The notes beneath the pieces were generated by a model. That model was not told the origin of the DNA. It did no database searches and worked only from the letters and a program-made list of their open reading frames with translations. From Thuidium tamariscinum (lineage: Eukaryota > Streptophyta > Bryopsida > Hypnales > Thuidiaceae), in contig OX344755.2 in assembly GCA_947034885.2 (NCBI GenBank), forward strand, positions 374,501 through 438,500: 64,000 nt of DNA. The letters are read 5' to 3'. The position numbers and the translations under genes were made by a program. Positions 25,201 through 38,150 of this stretch are shown here, piece after piece. How positions within the stretch are numbered: position 1 is the stretch's first letter; each line of letters opens with the position of its first letter.

Positions 25201-27087
25201 TATTTCAGTCATGAAAGTTATCACAGGATTGGAATAAATACCCTCCAGTATATGCCTCTGTCACGGCTACGCCGGGGGCTGTTGCTGGGCACTCCTAGTG
25301 CATCAAGGTACAACTGCTTCTGCTCTTCCTTCGTAGGCATCCGTTTATCACCGTCCTGCCTACCTCCAACCCATTCAGTCCTTAACTTTCTGCTTGCCTT
25401 ACACAGATATCCATTAATTCAGCCGCCTTCACCACACAGCGGATTCTACAATATAAAATCAGTTCGGACAAAGCCAAGAGTCTTCTCCGGAAAGCATTCT
25501 CTTCTACTGGAAATTCGAACAAATCAGTGCTAATTTTGCTGGAATCCATGGTAAGGATTCAGAATCTGTTCCAGAAAAAATGAAATGCTTTCTCAGAGCA
25601 GAAGATGATTAAGAAATTTTCATACTAAATGCGGACGGCAAGAGCAAGCACATTACATCTAGCCAACCTGATGTCCAAGTCCATGTGGAAGAAACAAGCA
25701 TGGGCAAGCTCTTTTAACGAGAATCAAAGTTTCTGTGCATGTAGTGATAGCTGCAAGCAGACTTACCAGTTATAATCATGATCATCCCATGTGCCGAGGA
25801 TGGGTCTATCGCACAAAGACAAATCCAGTGATCTCCAGGAGTTCGCCTTTGAAGTGGAACACATGAAATCCACAAACTGCCTCCAACATATGAGTGTTAA
25901 TACAGATCCAAAAATAGGAAATTCTGCTCCACACAATTGACTATCAAGTGAAGTACTCCCATTTCTAGGAAGATGGGTCCAAACAAAATACAATGCGAAT
26001 GTGACATGCTAAGATGCATTACAGAGGCACTAGGCTGCACTACAGAGGCAAAAGGAGATCCCTTACCTTAATGTAATCCAAGTTGCTGAGTTGCTCCTCA
26101 AACTTTAACCGGGCATGAGCAACATCACCTGTGAATCCATGTTAGCTTAAATCTGAAAAGAACCATCAAAGTACTACGAAGTACACTGGATAAATAATTA
26201 CTAGTACAGTTTCTGCAACATCCACGCTCTCAAAGAACTATGAAAGTTTGCAAAGCAAGGATTCGTAAACCACCCGCTAAGCAGGAGTCGGGATTGGAAC
26301 GAAGCCAATCTCGTGTGCAGTTGCAACGGACATGGGAGGGATTGACAGCACAGTTGACATCCGGCCAATCCGTATAAGCAATGTCCCCAGCCCTGCATAG
26401 CAACTCTTTAACAAGTTTGCATCATATACAAAAGTCCTTTCCGACATCAGAAACAAGACACATTCAACCCTACGGGCCAGTTAAGAGAGCCTGTGAAAGC
26501 AATACCGAAATGCATCAACGAAGTTCGTGGACACATTGCTATGGCACATGGAGACAGATTCTCAGATGAATATAGCAAGAAATGCTATCACATTCAGATT
26601 GGATCCCGAGAGCACACCAGATCCAAGCATCGATGTCGCTGGGGATGATGCCGTTGCTCCAAATAGGCTGCGCAATGGCCACTCGTGAAGTGCAAGATCC
26701 GAACCCAATTCGAGACACGAGTCGTCGCCGTTTCTTCGGCAGCGTCACAACTTCGTCGCCCATCGTTTCTGCAATCGGCTGCAATGGCGGTTCCGAGGAC
26801 AGCAATATCGACAGCACGGTGTTGATACGAGTAACCCTCGATGGCAGCTTTCGCCCCACCAAGCTCACTCCCCTGTCTGGATAAATTCCAGCCATACTCT
26901 CCCACTGCGGCGACGAAAACTCCCCAATCAAGATGACGATGCCGACAATGAAGAGCACGCATATGCACGCGAGGAGAGTCTTGAAAATCCTGTCCCAACA
27001 AACGCTGGAGCCGCGACCCCTGCGCATGCCACGACGCGTTCGCTGGCTCCCATAACTGAAAGTGGCCAATGTCGGCGCATCCTCCAT
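22298..27087 (-). CDS. Membrane-anchored PhoD-like metallophosphatase
   Basis: Fourteen exons: 26618-27087, 26274-26392, 26067-26128, 25767-25876, 25242-25359, 24879-25015, 24499-24572, 24098-24285, 23727-23837, 23413-23574, 23244-23309, 22984-23035, 22716-22795 and 22298-22408. They total 1,860 bp, or 619 residues. A basic N-terminus and a single hydrophobic segment (about 36-56) suggest a type II membrane anchor. PhoD-family motifs follow in order: RIGFGSC (126-132), QPIW, WAGDIAYTDW (157-166), RPILGTWDDHDYNW (241-254), LLLDERFYRD (about 308-317), ILGPRQRRWL, VISGSP, and TGDFHFSDIK (508-517). Family members hydrolyse phosphomono- or diesters with Ca/Fe or similar metals; the substrate here is unknown. 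The intron after 23413 appears to use a GC donor. The exon 6/7 junction (24879/24572) is the least certain. It shares a divergent promoter with the DCN1-like gene. Confidence 0.88.
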
Positions 27088-28192
27088 GGCTCAAGAATCA
27101 TGCATGGAGGCCCAAAATTCTACAACAGATTAAAATCCACGCCGAGGAGAAAACCCACACACACTCACACCGACACGCTGTCCTCCGTACCCAAGAATCA
27201 TGCACTTTCAAAATTCGACGACACCGTGGAATCCATGCAGCCTCAGAAAACCTAACTCAACCCCCGAAGACTTCTCCGGATCTGCACCATGAGGGAAATG
27301 CATTCTCGGACATAACTTAGTCCTGCACAATTGAACGTTTTCCCGCGACCCGAAACCACAAACCCCAAATGCCTGGTGGTCGACTCGGATTCCGCGATGG
27401 TGGATGAAAATCGGCGCTCATCCAACTCCTTCGACCAATGGTCGGCTCTCTCGCTCATCAAACTCTCTCTGCTGAGAACTTGAGAAGGGAAAGTGACACA
27501 TCGGAGTAGCGAGAACGCAAAGCTTTGTGGTAGCCTAGCGTCTCTTACAAATCCGTTGCCTGTTGTTTGCGTCTGGATCATGAATTGGTCATGCCAGGAA
27601 GTGATGTTCCCTCTTTCCGCGGGCGTCACGATGTTGCTTTGGTGATGTTGCCGGGGTATGACGATGATGAGGCGCTTCTTCTACGCCGCGCCTTTCCTGT
27701 TGTGGTGGAATTTCAATCGTAGGGCGTTGTGAGATTGATGTTCCGTGGGATTCGTGAGCCTTGGGAGCGTTGGGGCTGCCGGCCTACCGAGTGGTGAGTT
27801 CCAATTTGTGTAGCGACGGTGGTTTCGTTCTGAGGTGACGCGTCCGTGGAGGACGTGCGCGGATTGCAGTGAGGGTTTTGACATTTCCAAGACGTGGTGC
27901 TTGTTTATCCGTGCATAGTGGTTTTACTGGACTTGCTTGATGTTCATTTTCTAGGGTTTAGAATTTTTGATGACTCCTACTTGCTCTTGCTGGTTTCCGT
28001 TTTGCAAATGTAAGGTTGCTCTCAACGATCTCTTGTAATTAGAGTCTTGTGCGAGGTTCCGATGGGAATTTTTGTAGAGCTACAGTTAATAATTCTATGT
28101 GAGCTCATTCATGGACAAGTTGCGGAATTGATGCTGCTGCTGCTGCTGTTATTGTAGAGGCACGTACAGGATTGTCGTCTTGGTGGTGGAGT
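27088..28192. promoter_or_regulatory. Divergent intergenic region between PhoD and the DCN1-like gene
   Basis: The two start codons (27087 minus, 28193 plus) face away from each other across 1.1 kb of relatively GC-rich DNA. Both promoters and 5' UTRs must lie here. A run of gct/gctgct triplets is near 28130-28148 in the likely leader of the plus-strand gene. No specific element was identified. Confidence 0.55.
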
Positions 28193-31100
28193 ATGAGAAG
28201 TTCCTGGTCGCTTTGCCACCAGCAGACCATGACTGCGATGCCACTCACACGGATCGTCGGGCGTGGAGTAGGGGACACACGAATGATGAACATTTATCAG
28301 GAATACGCAGGTATTTGGCCCTTTGGGATCTGGCTTGGGGCGAAGTTAGTTTAGAGCATGCCGCTAGGTTTTTGCATTACAGATCGTTCTCGTTTACTGT
28401 CCGATCTTTGTCTTCCTATATTTTTTCGTGATTAATTGTTACTCGGCCCTCTTCGCAGATACGGCAACGGCGGATGAATCCCCCAGCAAAATAAAGGGGA
28501 GACTCTCAGCATTGTCTGTACATGCCGAGTCCCAGGGTTTGACAGGGTTGGTGAAATTCTCTCTTTTCCAGCTCTTCTTCTGCTCTTAACTTCTTGCAAA
28601 TCCAATTTCGGAACCTGGCACTCGTCCTTTTAAGAACTCATTGAACTGTTAATTAGGGTTTTTGAACCGATGAGCGTTTGCAGCCGTTATCATTTCGTTG
28701 CGGTTTGATGGTATGCAGGCAGGCAGCATTTGATGGACTTCGGAGCTTGTGCTCACATCTCCAAGCTGAGGTACTGTAAATCATCTGACTGAAATTTATA
28801 AGCTGCAGGTCTCTCTGCAGTTGCAACCTCTTCTGCGTGTTGGAATTTCATTATGAAACTGCAGGCGATTATGGTCGGGAGTGATTTATGAGCTCTTGTA
28901 GCATATTTAGGGTCGAGACTGAGACCCAAAATGAATGTGTTGTGTGTGCCAGCTTCTGGATACGCGGAATTTTGCTCTATTCTACCGCTTTGTATTCTTT
29001 ATGTGCCGAGAGCGAGGGCAGAAAAGCATTTGTAAGCTGACCTCTGGGACTCCTATTTTCTACTTTTTATAGTGTTTCTGACTGGTAATTTGAACTTTAT
29101 TATCAACATTCAGGGCTTCATAGCTTGATGTACACGACAGGGAAGTGTAAATAATTTTCTTGCTTACCAATTAATCCTTTCAATTTTTTAAGGCGCCTGA
29201 CATGAAAATTCTTCGCACGGTTGATGCAGCTGTGAGTACGGCTTTGAGCGGGTGGAGATTGGCATTGACAGGGCGTTTCAGATTACTTGATCAATGGTGT
29301 GCCTTTGTCCAGGTAATAGGGTTTGCTTAGCATTTTTGCTGCGTGTGGTTTGGACTCAGTCGGTTGTTGAGCTTGTATCTTGAAAGTGCATTACCACAGG
29401 AAGACACCGACAATTTTACTGTGCGAAATAAAGCAACTGTTTGGCCTGATTCTGCAGGTGCATCAACGACATGCCATATCTGAAGATACTTGGAGGCAAG
29501 TTCTTGAGTTTAGCCGTAGCGTCCATGAAGATCTGAGCAACTACGATCCAGAGGGTGAGTTCTTTCTCACGTTTTGCTTCTCGACAGTACAGTTTGAGCA
29601 TCATCCAATGGCAACTGTGCACCACAATCGTTAACATTCGGGCCTCTATGCCTATGCAGGAGCGTGGCCAGTACTGGTGGATGAGTTTGTTGACAGCATG
29701 TATAGGTATGAGCTACGCTCGCTTTATGCATTGCTCAACTTTTATTGGCGCAGTGCGTCTGCCTTGTGAAGTTGCTTACTTGTGTGCGTGGTCATGTGCA
29801 GGAAAAACGCCTGTTCACGTTGCAGTAAGGAGACGATTCGGGTTTGTGATTGTGGAGTCGATGCCTTGCCAATGTTAAACACAGATGACTCCTTGGGGGA
29901 ATTTTTGAATTGCCGAAGCAGTACCTTACCAGGTAATAAGAACGACTTTTCCCATTCTTGTGGGTTTCCGATGGAATTGTATGAGAGACGGCACACTTGA
30001 GGAGCAACCCCCGTGCATATTTGTCTGCTTACAAGATCGGGTTTAGAACTTGGATTGCAAATCTCCATTTGTGTTCTGTTTTGAGAGTTCTTTGGGTTGT
30101 GAGCTTGGATTGCAAATCTTCACTTGTCTATTTTTTTAGATTTCTTCGGGTTTGTCCAGGGATGGCAGCACAGGCTGGAAGCAAGAGACGCTGGAAAGAC
30201 CCAGTCGAGGAAGCCGCCCAAGCCGAGTCGGTGAACTGCCTCTCCCAGAGGTTGGCGAAAATGCCAAGTCTGGTGGTCTCCAAGCGCATGCGGTCAAGCG
30301 TAACAACACCTTCCGAAGTGTCGGACCCCATGGAAGAGGTTGATGGCGACTTGCAGGAGGGGCAAGATGCTTGGGAGCAACGTCACAGAACTAACGTGAC
30401 GAATCAATTTGCGCAGGCGTCACTTATGGGCCAGGTGGGTTTTCTCAGGTGTTAAAACATCCTTCTCCTTTAATCAATTCGCTCCATTTTATGGCATAGT
30501 TCATTCTACTGAGATGAGTATTTCCAGATTGATCAGATGGAAGGTTGCTCTAATGGGTAGACCAAATCTGATTTTGGCTTGCACAGGGATGGAATTTTGG
30601 CCGGCTCAAATGTAGGTCAAACCCCACCGTAAGGTGTCCACACTGGAATTGCTGACAATCAAATGTTTATATGCTCTTAACTGCAACTCATGGAGTATTA
30701 CGATGCACCAAATTATGCATCATTTGGGTTTGGGTATTAAATTTTATTGGGTAAATGACCTAAAACCAACGCGAGTTCTGTTAAGATGGTTTAAATCCTC
30801 AAAATCAATGAGTACTCATCTTACAAGATTTTAAGGTACTGCGTCACTTATTTCGGTTCCTCTAAGTTACCTTAGAAACAGACTTTACGCTGGAGTTAAA
30901 CTACAGTTTTGAAAAAAAAACTCTTTGTATATTCGAAGTAAGCTTAGAACGAAAGAGAATTGTTAACAGGATGAGATCAATAAGTCTGCGGTTTGGTTTT
31001 TACGTATTTACTTACGCTTAGGGTATTGACTATTCCGTCCCTCAGGATTCGCCATCGAATACCAGCGCAAGCGGCTATGATGTCTTCCTGTCACCTTCCT

Positions 31101-31255
31101 GGCAGCCGTGGCCAAGTCTGGGCAGAACTGAAAACCACCGTCGATGGGGTCAGTTTAATGGGTCGCCAATTGTCCCCAAAGCAGAAATCCCTTCTGCCTG
31201 TGGAGGTTATCCTGCATTTTTAAGCCCCCAACAGGACCTGCTCCTCCATCAATAA
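28193..31255 (+). CDS. DCN1-like (cullin neddylation) protein, AAR3-type
   Basis: Nine exons: 28193-28310, 28459-28546, 28719-28770, 29193-29312, 29458-29554, 29660-29705, 29802-29932, 30160-30434 and 31046-31255. They total 1,137 bp, or 378 residues. Exons 4-6 carry the potentiating-neddylation signature: WRLALTGRFRLLDQWCAFVQ, then AISEDTWRQVLEFS, SNYDPEGAWPVLVDEFVDSM. DCN1 proteins act as co-E3s that help load NEDD8 on cullins. No N-terminal UBA domain is seen. The region after the core is long: a short Cys-rich piece (CSRCSKETIRVCDC), a basic/acidic stretch and a Pro/Trp-rich tail. Missing UBA plus long tail is why I liken it to plant AAR3 rather than canonical DCN1. In-frame ATGs at 28193 and 28229 are both possible starts. 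Confidence 0.85.
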
Positions 31256-31960
31256 TGATTTAGACAGACTGAGCAACTCATGGTTTTGGCTTTAGGCTGC
31301 ATTATTCGTAATGGATTGCACCTGGTAATTCAGAAAAACAGGCTTCCTCAGAGGTTGACCAGGTCATACATGTCATGCAAATTGTATGTCCCGAATTTTT
31401 TTCTTTTCTTTCTCGAATGTATCATGATTCTTTTGGTAATAAAAATAATTTAGTTTGATTCTTCGTGACTTGACGCATGGCTGAAGGACTACGTGTGAAA
31501 TCTGATGAAGAGACATTTTGGGTGCCCATGAGGAGGATCTGGGTGGATTGGCCCCCTCGCTCGGCCTTACCATGTTTTACCAGAGGTGCAATCAAAACAA
31601 AAAGCCCCCTAGTTTGGGCCGTGATCTCCCCTACTTTCGTCACCCCCTAGCTAATTTGCGGTCTCTGATCGCAAATATGAATTCAAAATTTGCAAAAAAC
31701 AATTTGTGTGAAAAATAAAAAATTACAGCGTTTTACCCAAGTGGCCGAGTGAGGGGGTCAGTTCTCCCTGCCCATGAGGAGCAGGTCTCATCCCCCATTT
31801 TTAAGTCCGATACTGTGGTTGTTGAGTAAATGACGTGAGATTTGGGACGAAGGTTTTTTTAGGGTTAGGGTCTGAACCCTGAAATCCTAAAATTCCACGA
31901 CCAACAACGGTACACCTGCTGATTTTGTGGTAAGGTAGAACAGCCCATCATGGTCCGATG
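31256..31960. other. 3' flank of DCN1-like gene with a diverged repeat
   Basis: No gene seen. About 31600-31750 resembles sequence at about 54980-55140 (shared 'gcaaatatgaattc' block), a third dispersed repeat group. The words 'gcccatgaggag' occur at both about 31526 and 31770. Confidence 0.45.
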
Positions 31961-32356
31961 ACCCATGATGGGCACCTAAGGAATGACTCCATGATGTTTT
32001 TTTCACCTAAGGAATGACCCCATAATGTTTTTTCTCTCCTAAGGGGTGACCCCATGATGTTTTTTCTCATGTAAGGAATGATCCCATGATGGTTTTTCTC
32101 ACCTAAAGAATGATCCCATGATGGTTTTTCTCACATAAGGAATGATCCCATGACGGGTTTTCTCACCTAATAAATGATCCTATGATGGTTTTTCTCACCT
32201 AAAGAATGATCCCATGATGAGTTTTCTCACATAAGGAATGATCCCATGATGGGTTTTTTCACCTAATGAATGACCCCATGATGTTCTTTCTCATGTAAGG
32301 AATGATCCCATGATAGTTTATTTCACCTAAAGAATGACCTTATGATGGTTTTTATG
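31961..32356. repeat. Minisatellite, about 12 units of 32 bp
   Basis: Diverged head-to-tail units of the form CACCTAAGGAATGATCCCAT plus GATGGTTTTTCT. Neighbouring units differ at several positions and higher-order alternation (cacctaa / cacataa / catgtaa) is visible. Confidence 0.95.
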
Positions 32357-35300
32357 AGATTTTGGCAACAATCAATATTTCACCTAACATCAATGGAGTG
32401 AATAGTGGCCTTTTTAGGAACTTCCAAATATTTCAATATAAATCATCATAGGAAGTGACTTTAGAAGCCCCTTTGTACAAAAAAATTCTGTAACTTCTTC
32501 AAAAGAAGGGTGAGCATTATGGTTATAGTTGCATGTTGATTTTAGAGTAGTTTATAGATTCTTCTAGGAAAACACTTGAAAAATTCATAGAAAATTCATA
32601 CTTCATTGAAAAAAATATAATTCCAATTGTTCTTACTATTTCTCACACTCATCTTTACATGGAAAAAAATTAAGAAAATTCAACAATGACATGAGGGCAA
32701 ACTAGCAATTTGACGATGATGGTTGTTTTTCCTAAATACAAAGGTAGGATTGCAAAAATATAAGAGCAAATCCAAAGAGTAAATACATACTTGTAGCACA
32801 ATCTTTAACATCATGAAGACATTGAAATTAGGCCACAATTTTGGATTTTCATGTCAAATAACTTTTCAAGCTAATATTTCAATGTTGTACTTGGATTGCA
32901 CCTAGGTGCACCTATAATTGAGATGAGAGAGCTCTTCAATTGTAATTTGTTTATAGGTGATTCAAAAATGAGAGCTCCTTGATACACTATGTTCTAGGCA
33001 ATACTACCACCAAGTGATAATAGCATTTGAAGCCAAGATTCAATAATGTAGCTTAGTACTTTAAGACCCTCTTCTCTATTAGTGCAAAATGAGGTGGTAT
33101 TAAGAGTTTATCAACTTTTGGGACAATAAAATCTAAAACTAAAATAAATATTATAGAATGATGTTTTATAAAAATTTAGATCAAGATGGAGAATTCTTAG
33201 AAAATTTCTTCATTTGTCAATGTCAACTTAGTAGAAAATTTCAAAAGTCTAATTTTAATTTTAAAATTGTTTTTTGAGTTTAAAATTGTACTTGTACAAA
33301 AAACAATTTCACAATGTTTTTGGAACAAAAAAATAAACTATAAAAGGATTGCAATATTGTTAGATGTTGTATTCATAAATCTTATTTTGTTTAGATAATT
33401 AACCTTTATAAACTTGAAGACCAAATGATCATTGAATGTATCAAGGTGATCTCTTGTAGTTAAGTAGTGACATATAATTGAGTAATGAGTCAAAATAAGT
33501 GACATGTTTTAAATTTATATTTATATTTAGGATTCTTAGTGACCACTACCTATAAAAGCAACATAATTTCTATAAAAATGGACACATCTTCTTCAAGTGC
33601 CAAGATGTGGCAATCATTGTTACATAAAACATTTACACCCACACCTTCAAGCAATAGCTTGAATAGCAATAGAATTTCATAATTCAAGTGACTCTCTATG
33701 AATTCATCAATTTGAAAATGCTATAAACCTCTCATTAAACATTCAATCAAAGAAAAAATTAGAATTATTTCATTGAAGATTAACATATTCATTGAAGCAT
33801 TGTATTCCAAGACAACATTGACTAGCTTAGTCAATGCTATAAGTAAGACCTAAACAAGTACAATGTCCTTTTCACTTGCACCATGCCACATGCAAGCATT
33901 TTTGAGACAAAGAAAAGTAAAAAACTTCACCTTTGAGAAAAAGTAGGACAACAAATTTTGTTGTTGGTAATATCTCAATTCTAAAGTTTGGATGTCTAAT
34001 CATTGTCTAATTGGACTTCTAAACAATGAACAAGCATTTTCTAACAATAAAATATTAGTACTTCAAATTTCAACTAAGACTAGTTAAAGATACAAAAGTT
34101 ATGGTTTGGGTTTTGAATAGAACTTGGCCAAAACTCTAGACCGGCCTCCAAATTGAAGTTGCTAGCTTCAAATTCATAATTGCCTTGACTTGCAAAGCAT
34201 TACTTGTATTTTCTAAAATGGTAAAAAAAAACTTTGTAATCTAACCTTTCTAGCAATAGTTATAGGAAGATGAATAATTTGCCTTAATAAACTAGTCATT
34301 CATCATTTTAAATTGACTTATTTTTATAAATTGACTTTTACTTCCAAATTTTTGTTTTGGTATTAGTTCCAAGCTTTTGAGGTTCTTTTTTGACTCTAAT
34401 TAGATGAAAATTTGTAATTTTCATCCACAACTAGCCTTCTTGACTACTAAACTTTATCCTATTCTTCCTTGTATTTTTACTCTATTTTTAAAGTGTAAGT
34501 TGTTTTTCAAAATCTTATAGGATTATCTACATAATTTTGAATTTGGATTTGTATTTCAACTCACTTTCAAGGGTCTTATTTGAACATCTATATAATAATT
34601 ACCACTTTATACTTCTTGTTTCAAATTACTAATTTGTAATTTTTAGTCATTCTTGATTGTGGGATATAAAAACCATTCTTTAAAGTAGTAAAACACTTTG
34701 TAAATGAACCTTCTAAGCAAAAGTTATAGGCAAATGAAATTTTGCTCACAACACTCCTTCTAAAACTTCATCCAGTCTGTTCTACTAACCTATAATTCCA
34801 AATTCATTGTTTATTGTAAAGTTTTAGTTCTAATTATACCTAGATTTTGAAGTTCTTTGTTTTTCTAATTGGATGTATTTTCATACTTTTCATCTAAGAC
34901 TAGCCCTCTTGACTTCCAAACTTCACTCTACTCTATCTTCGTTATTCATCATTTATATTTAAATGTAAGATAGTTCTAGAAATCTCTAAGGATTATTTAC
35001 ATGGTTTTGATTTCAAATTTGTCATTTAGTGAGTTTTAAAAGATTTGAGTCAAGAATCTAACTATTAATTATCTAATGATTCCTTCAAAAAGTAAAAAAG
35101 AATACATACCTCAAAGTCTATTTCAATCACATCCTAGTCTCCAACCAACAATGGTAGTATGTGAGCCTTGAACATAGATATAAGTAGATAACATGCAATC
35201 ATTGAAGGTGTTTATAACATAAACAACTATAATATAGGTATTTATAGTATATATGCACTATTATCATAGAAGGTTATTATAGTATAAACACTTATGTCGG

Positions 35301-35819
35301 GGGGCAGTCTTCTAGGCTCATGGGTTTACACTTCTAAGCTCATATAATAGCAACCCTCGTCTCCAACACATATAGCAAAATAGTGTCATATGCCCCATCT
35401 TGCTTTCTCTTTATTGTTTTTGATGTTTATTTGCATACTGTATCACTTAATTACTGACATTTATAAGGAGATTCATAAGCCCACTCTATACTTTCACCTA
35501 TTTCTTTTTCCTTTCACCATATTTTTTTAAATTTTCCTATTTGAAGTTTTCCTAAACTATTCTATCTTGTCTTGCTATTTTTGGAAGATATTTTTAAGGT
35601 AGAAAATTTTGACTTCTAATATTAATATTTTTTTCTAATTCACTTGGAATCAACTTAGAATGATAACCTACAATGTCATAAACTCACTCAGTATATGTTA
35701 AGGTTATAGAATCTAATTAGGTCAACTATAGTTTGATTTTTGTTTCTCTAGTTTTTTATTTGAATAAACTATCTGAGATGGAAGTTGGAAGAAAGAGTTT
35801 GACCACTTTAATCAAGGTT
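32357..35819. other. AT-rich DNA without recognisable genes
   Basis: 3.5 kb of strongly AT-rich sequence with frequent stops in all frames. I found no TIR pair, coding segment or RNA gene that I could support. Confidence 0.6.
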
Positions 35820-35864
35820 TGACTACTCTTGTAGCTACCGTGGTTGAGCCTCAACTGTTGCCAT

Positions 35865-36542
35865 CTAATCCAAAATTTTGTCCTTGAGTCCACTAGGAAA
35901 TTGAGCTACCAAATCAGATTCATTCCAATCAAGTTGAGCCGCATATTCGTTAAACATAGAAATATAATTGGCCACTGACTCCGTTTGTCGAAGCTTTCCT
36001 AAGCGATCCTCGGCATTGCTCCTATAATCAATATCTCCATATGCTACAATCACGAACTCTCGAAATGCATTGTAATCGCCTAATAATTTGTGATCGTGTT
36101 CCTCGTCTAAAGCTTGAAGAAGAGGTATAGCCCAATTTTGTGCCGCTCGGATCATATATGAAAGAGCATAAGCTACTTTATCTGCATTAGAGCTATAAGC
36201 TTGTGGTTTACCTCAAAATACAAGACGGAGTTGTGCAAACCAATGGTACACCTCATTTCCTTTCTTCCCAAAAAACTTATCCGATTCTGCCACCTTAGAT
36301 TCTTTGGATTCAATGTTCAATTCCACACCCCTTCCAGCTAATACTCCCCCTCAGCTAGATGTGGGAGAGACCACCGGTCGTGGTCCTCCAACCACTTGAC
36401 TGGAAATCTCTTGCATCAAATGAGGAATTGTAGCTTCGAAAACACTTTGAATTTGTTGTTGGATGAAGGCTGCCCACTCTGGACCCATCCCATCTGGCAC
36501 CAATGCTTCCCCCGAATTGACTACCGATGGCTCTTGATCCAT
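35865..36542 (-). pseudogene. Broken LTR-retrotransposon gag remnant
   Basis: An ATG-started frame (36351-36542) and a second frame (35865-36155) are separated by stop codons. Their content follows the order of Retrotrans_gag proteins: an F-x-G-K-K type core start, an Ala-rich NWA segment, then L-x-KLRQTESVANYISMF and FPSGLKDKIL. No protease, reverse transcriptase or LTR is seen nearby. It is most likely a decayed Ty3/Gypsy-type fragment; the superfamily is inferred from gag only. Confidence 0.65.
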
Positions 36543-36622
36543 GGAATAATATCAAGCTTAGGAATCAATCATTCATACCACATTCCTTGTGGTGATAGCT
36601 GTTGGTCATATCCATCGATGTA

Positions 36623-37630
36623 GGGTCATTGCAAGAAATACCTGTACTATTTTGTGTCACACGTTGCATGCTGATCAATTTTTTGGCCATAACTTTTGTG
36701 TTTTAGCTCTAGATGACTCAAGATTTGTAGGGAAGGTACTCATAACTATTATACACCTTCCTTGATTTTTTCATAATTTTCAAAAATAGTTTACTATCCA
36801 AAAATAGACCCCAATTAGATGTCACACTTGACAATTTAGGGTTTTTTAGTACCTAAGCTATACCTTTTTTTAATGATTTTGAAATGAAATTTGGATGAGA
36901 TGGTCTTCTAGTAGATTTCTAGCTCTCCAAGGAAGGATTTTTAAAAAAAGTTAATTTTGTGAGGTGTGGAGGTCTACAAAGTGAGCTCCCTTCTGCTTGT
37001 ATTTTGAAACATATAAAATATTATTTTGGTGGGTTTTTTTGTGAATAACCATCTCCATAAAGTTTTTGCAAATGGTCACTTTTTATTTTTTGAAAATACT
37101 TATTTTTACTATTTTTCCCTAATTTTTGAATCAAAGTACCTATTTTCTTGAGATTTGGCACTTTTCAAGTTCTCCTACTTAGAGAATTTTTCTATCAATT
37201 TCCTTCGGTGAAAACCTTCATTTCAGAGGTATATACATTATTCCTATTTTTTTTTTAAATTAAAATTATTTTTCTAATTTTATAGTACTATTGAAAAAAT
37301 CATGAGTTTTGTTGCAAAACGCAACAAATAGGACCATAAGAGGTTTTTCAGGGGGGTTGAGAGACTGTTTCAGCCTCGTTCCCCATTTCTGTGAACCAGC
37401 CCTGCTGATCAGAAAAAAAAATATTAAAAAAATGAAAAAATAATAATAATAAATAAAAATAAAAAATATATATTTTTTAATTTAATAAAATATTATTATC
37501 TGATGTGGCAGTCTCTATGCCACATCAGATCACTATAGATCAGCTGCTGCAGCGAGTTCCCACAGTCCGAGAACTCGCAGTCTCTCAACTATGGAAGAAA
37601 ACCTCTTATGAGTGTTTCTTGCAATGACCC
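36623..37630. mobile_element. TIR element, family D copy 1, with a nested MITE
   Basis: It starts GGGTCATTGCAAGAAA and ends with the complement TTTCTTGCAATGACCC. It matches 48069-48759 in inverted orientation. It is longer than that copy mainly because a 274-bp family E element (37336-37609) is inserted near its right end. Non-coding. Confidence 0.7.
37336..37609 (-). mobile_element. MITE-like TIR element, family E copy 2
   Basis: Bounded by ATAAGAGG and CCTCTTAT, it has the same order of blocks as 10947-11232 read in reverse. The uninterrupted family D copy at 48069-48759 shows the empty site, which supports a true insertion. Confidence 0.7.
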
Positions 37631-37937
37631 TTTGCTAGTTGCATCCTGGTTGTTTTCTAGTTGCAGTCTAATCATTTTTGTAATCGGAGAGACTACTATT
37701 TGATAGTGTAAAGTCTACACAGAAAACAGTTGTCCACATCGATAACTATTGGATGTAAAATACCTTCTGTTACACTCTTGTAACCGTGTACTTCATTCTG
37801 CAACTACTTTGCGACTACTACTATATATATGTTAAACTTGGTGCAAATACAGAGGGATACAATTGCAAGATAGTTGCAGAGCAGTTGTATAGGACACTAG
37901 TTGCATACCAATCGGTTGTAGAGGACACGATTTTCTT

Positions 37938-38150
37938 CTAGTGAAATAAGGACTCTACAATTTGAACTGCTACCCGATCATTACCAAGGGCCTCTCCATT
38001 TACATCAATCACCAGACTGACATCAACGCTATAGCAAATCGCCTTTGCAACGTCCATCCCAACCTCATTTGTGAGCGTCACACCCTTTGTTAACCAAGAA
38101 GAACGTGCAATGCCCTCGCAGGGTGCAACACCAGGTGGTAATGTTGGCAC
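37938..38150 (-). CDS. Unrecognised small coding segment, probable terminal exon
   Basis: The frame is open upstream of 38150 to an acceptor-like 'atatag' at about 38192 and ends at a stop at 37938. The content looks coding: PTLPPGVAPCEGIARSSW, then TLTNEVGMDVAKAICYS and SLVIDVNGEALGNDRVAVQI. The composition is unlike the AT-rich surroundings. I do not recognise the family and saw no upstream exon. It could be the 3' exon of a gene, a retained gene fragment, or a short gene of its own. The palindrome array starts about 260 bp upstream. Confidence 0.45.
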   Translation of the reverse strand: MPTLPPGVAPCEGIARSSWLTKGVTLTNEVGMDVAKAICYSVDVSLVIDVNGEALGNDRVAVQIVESLFH

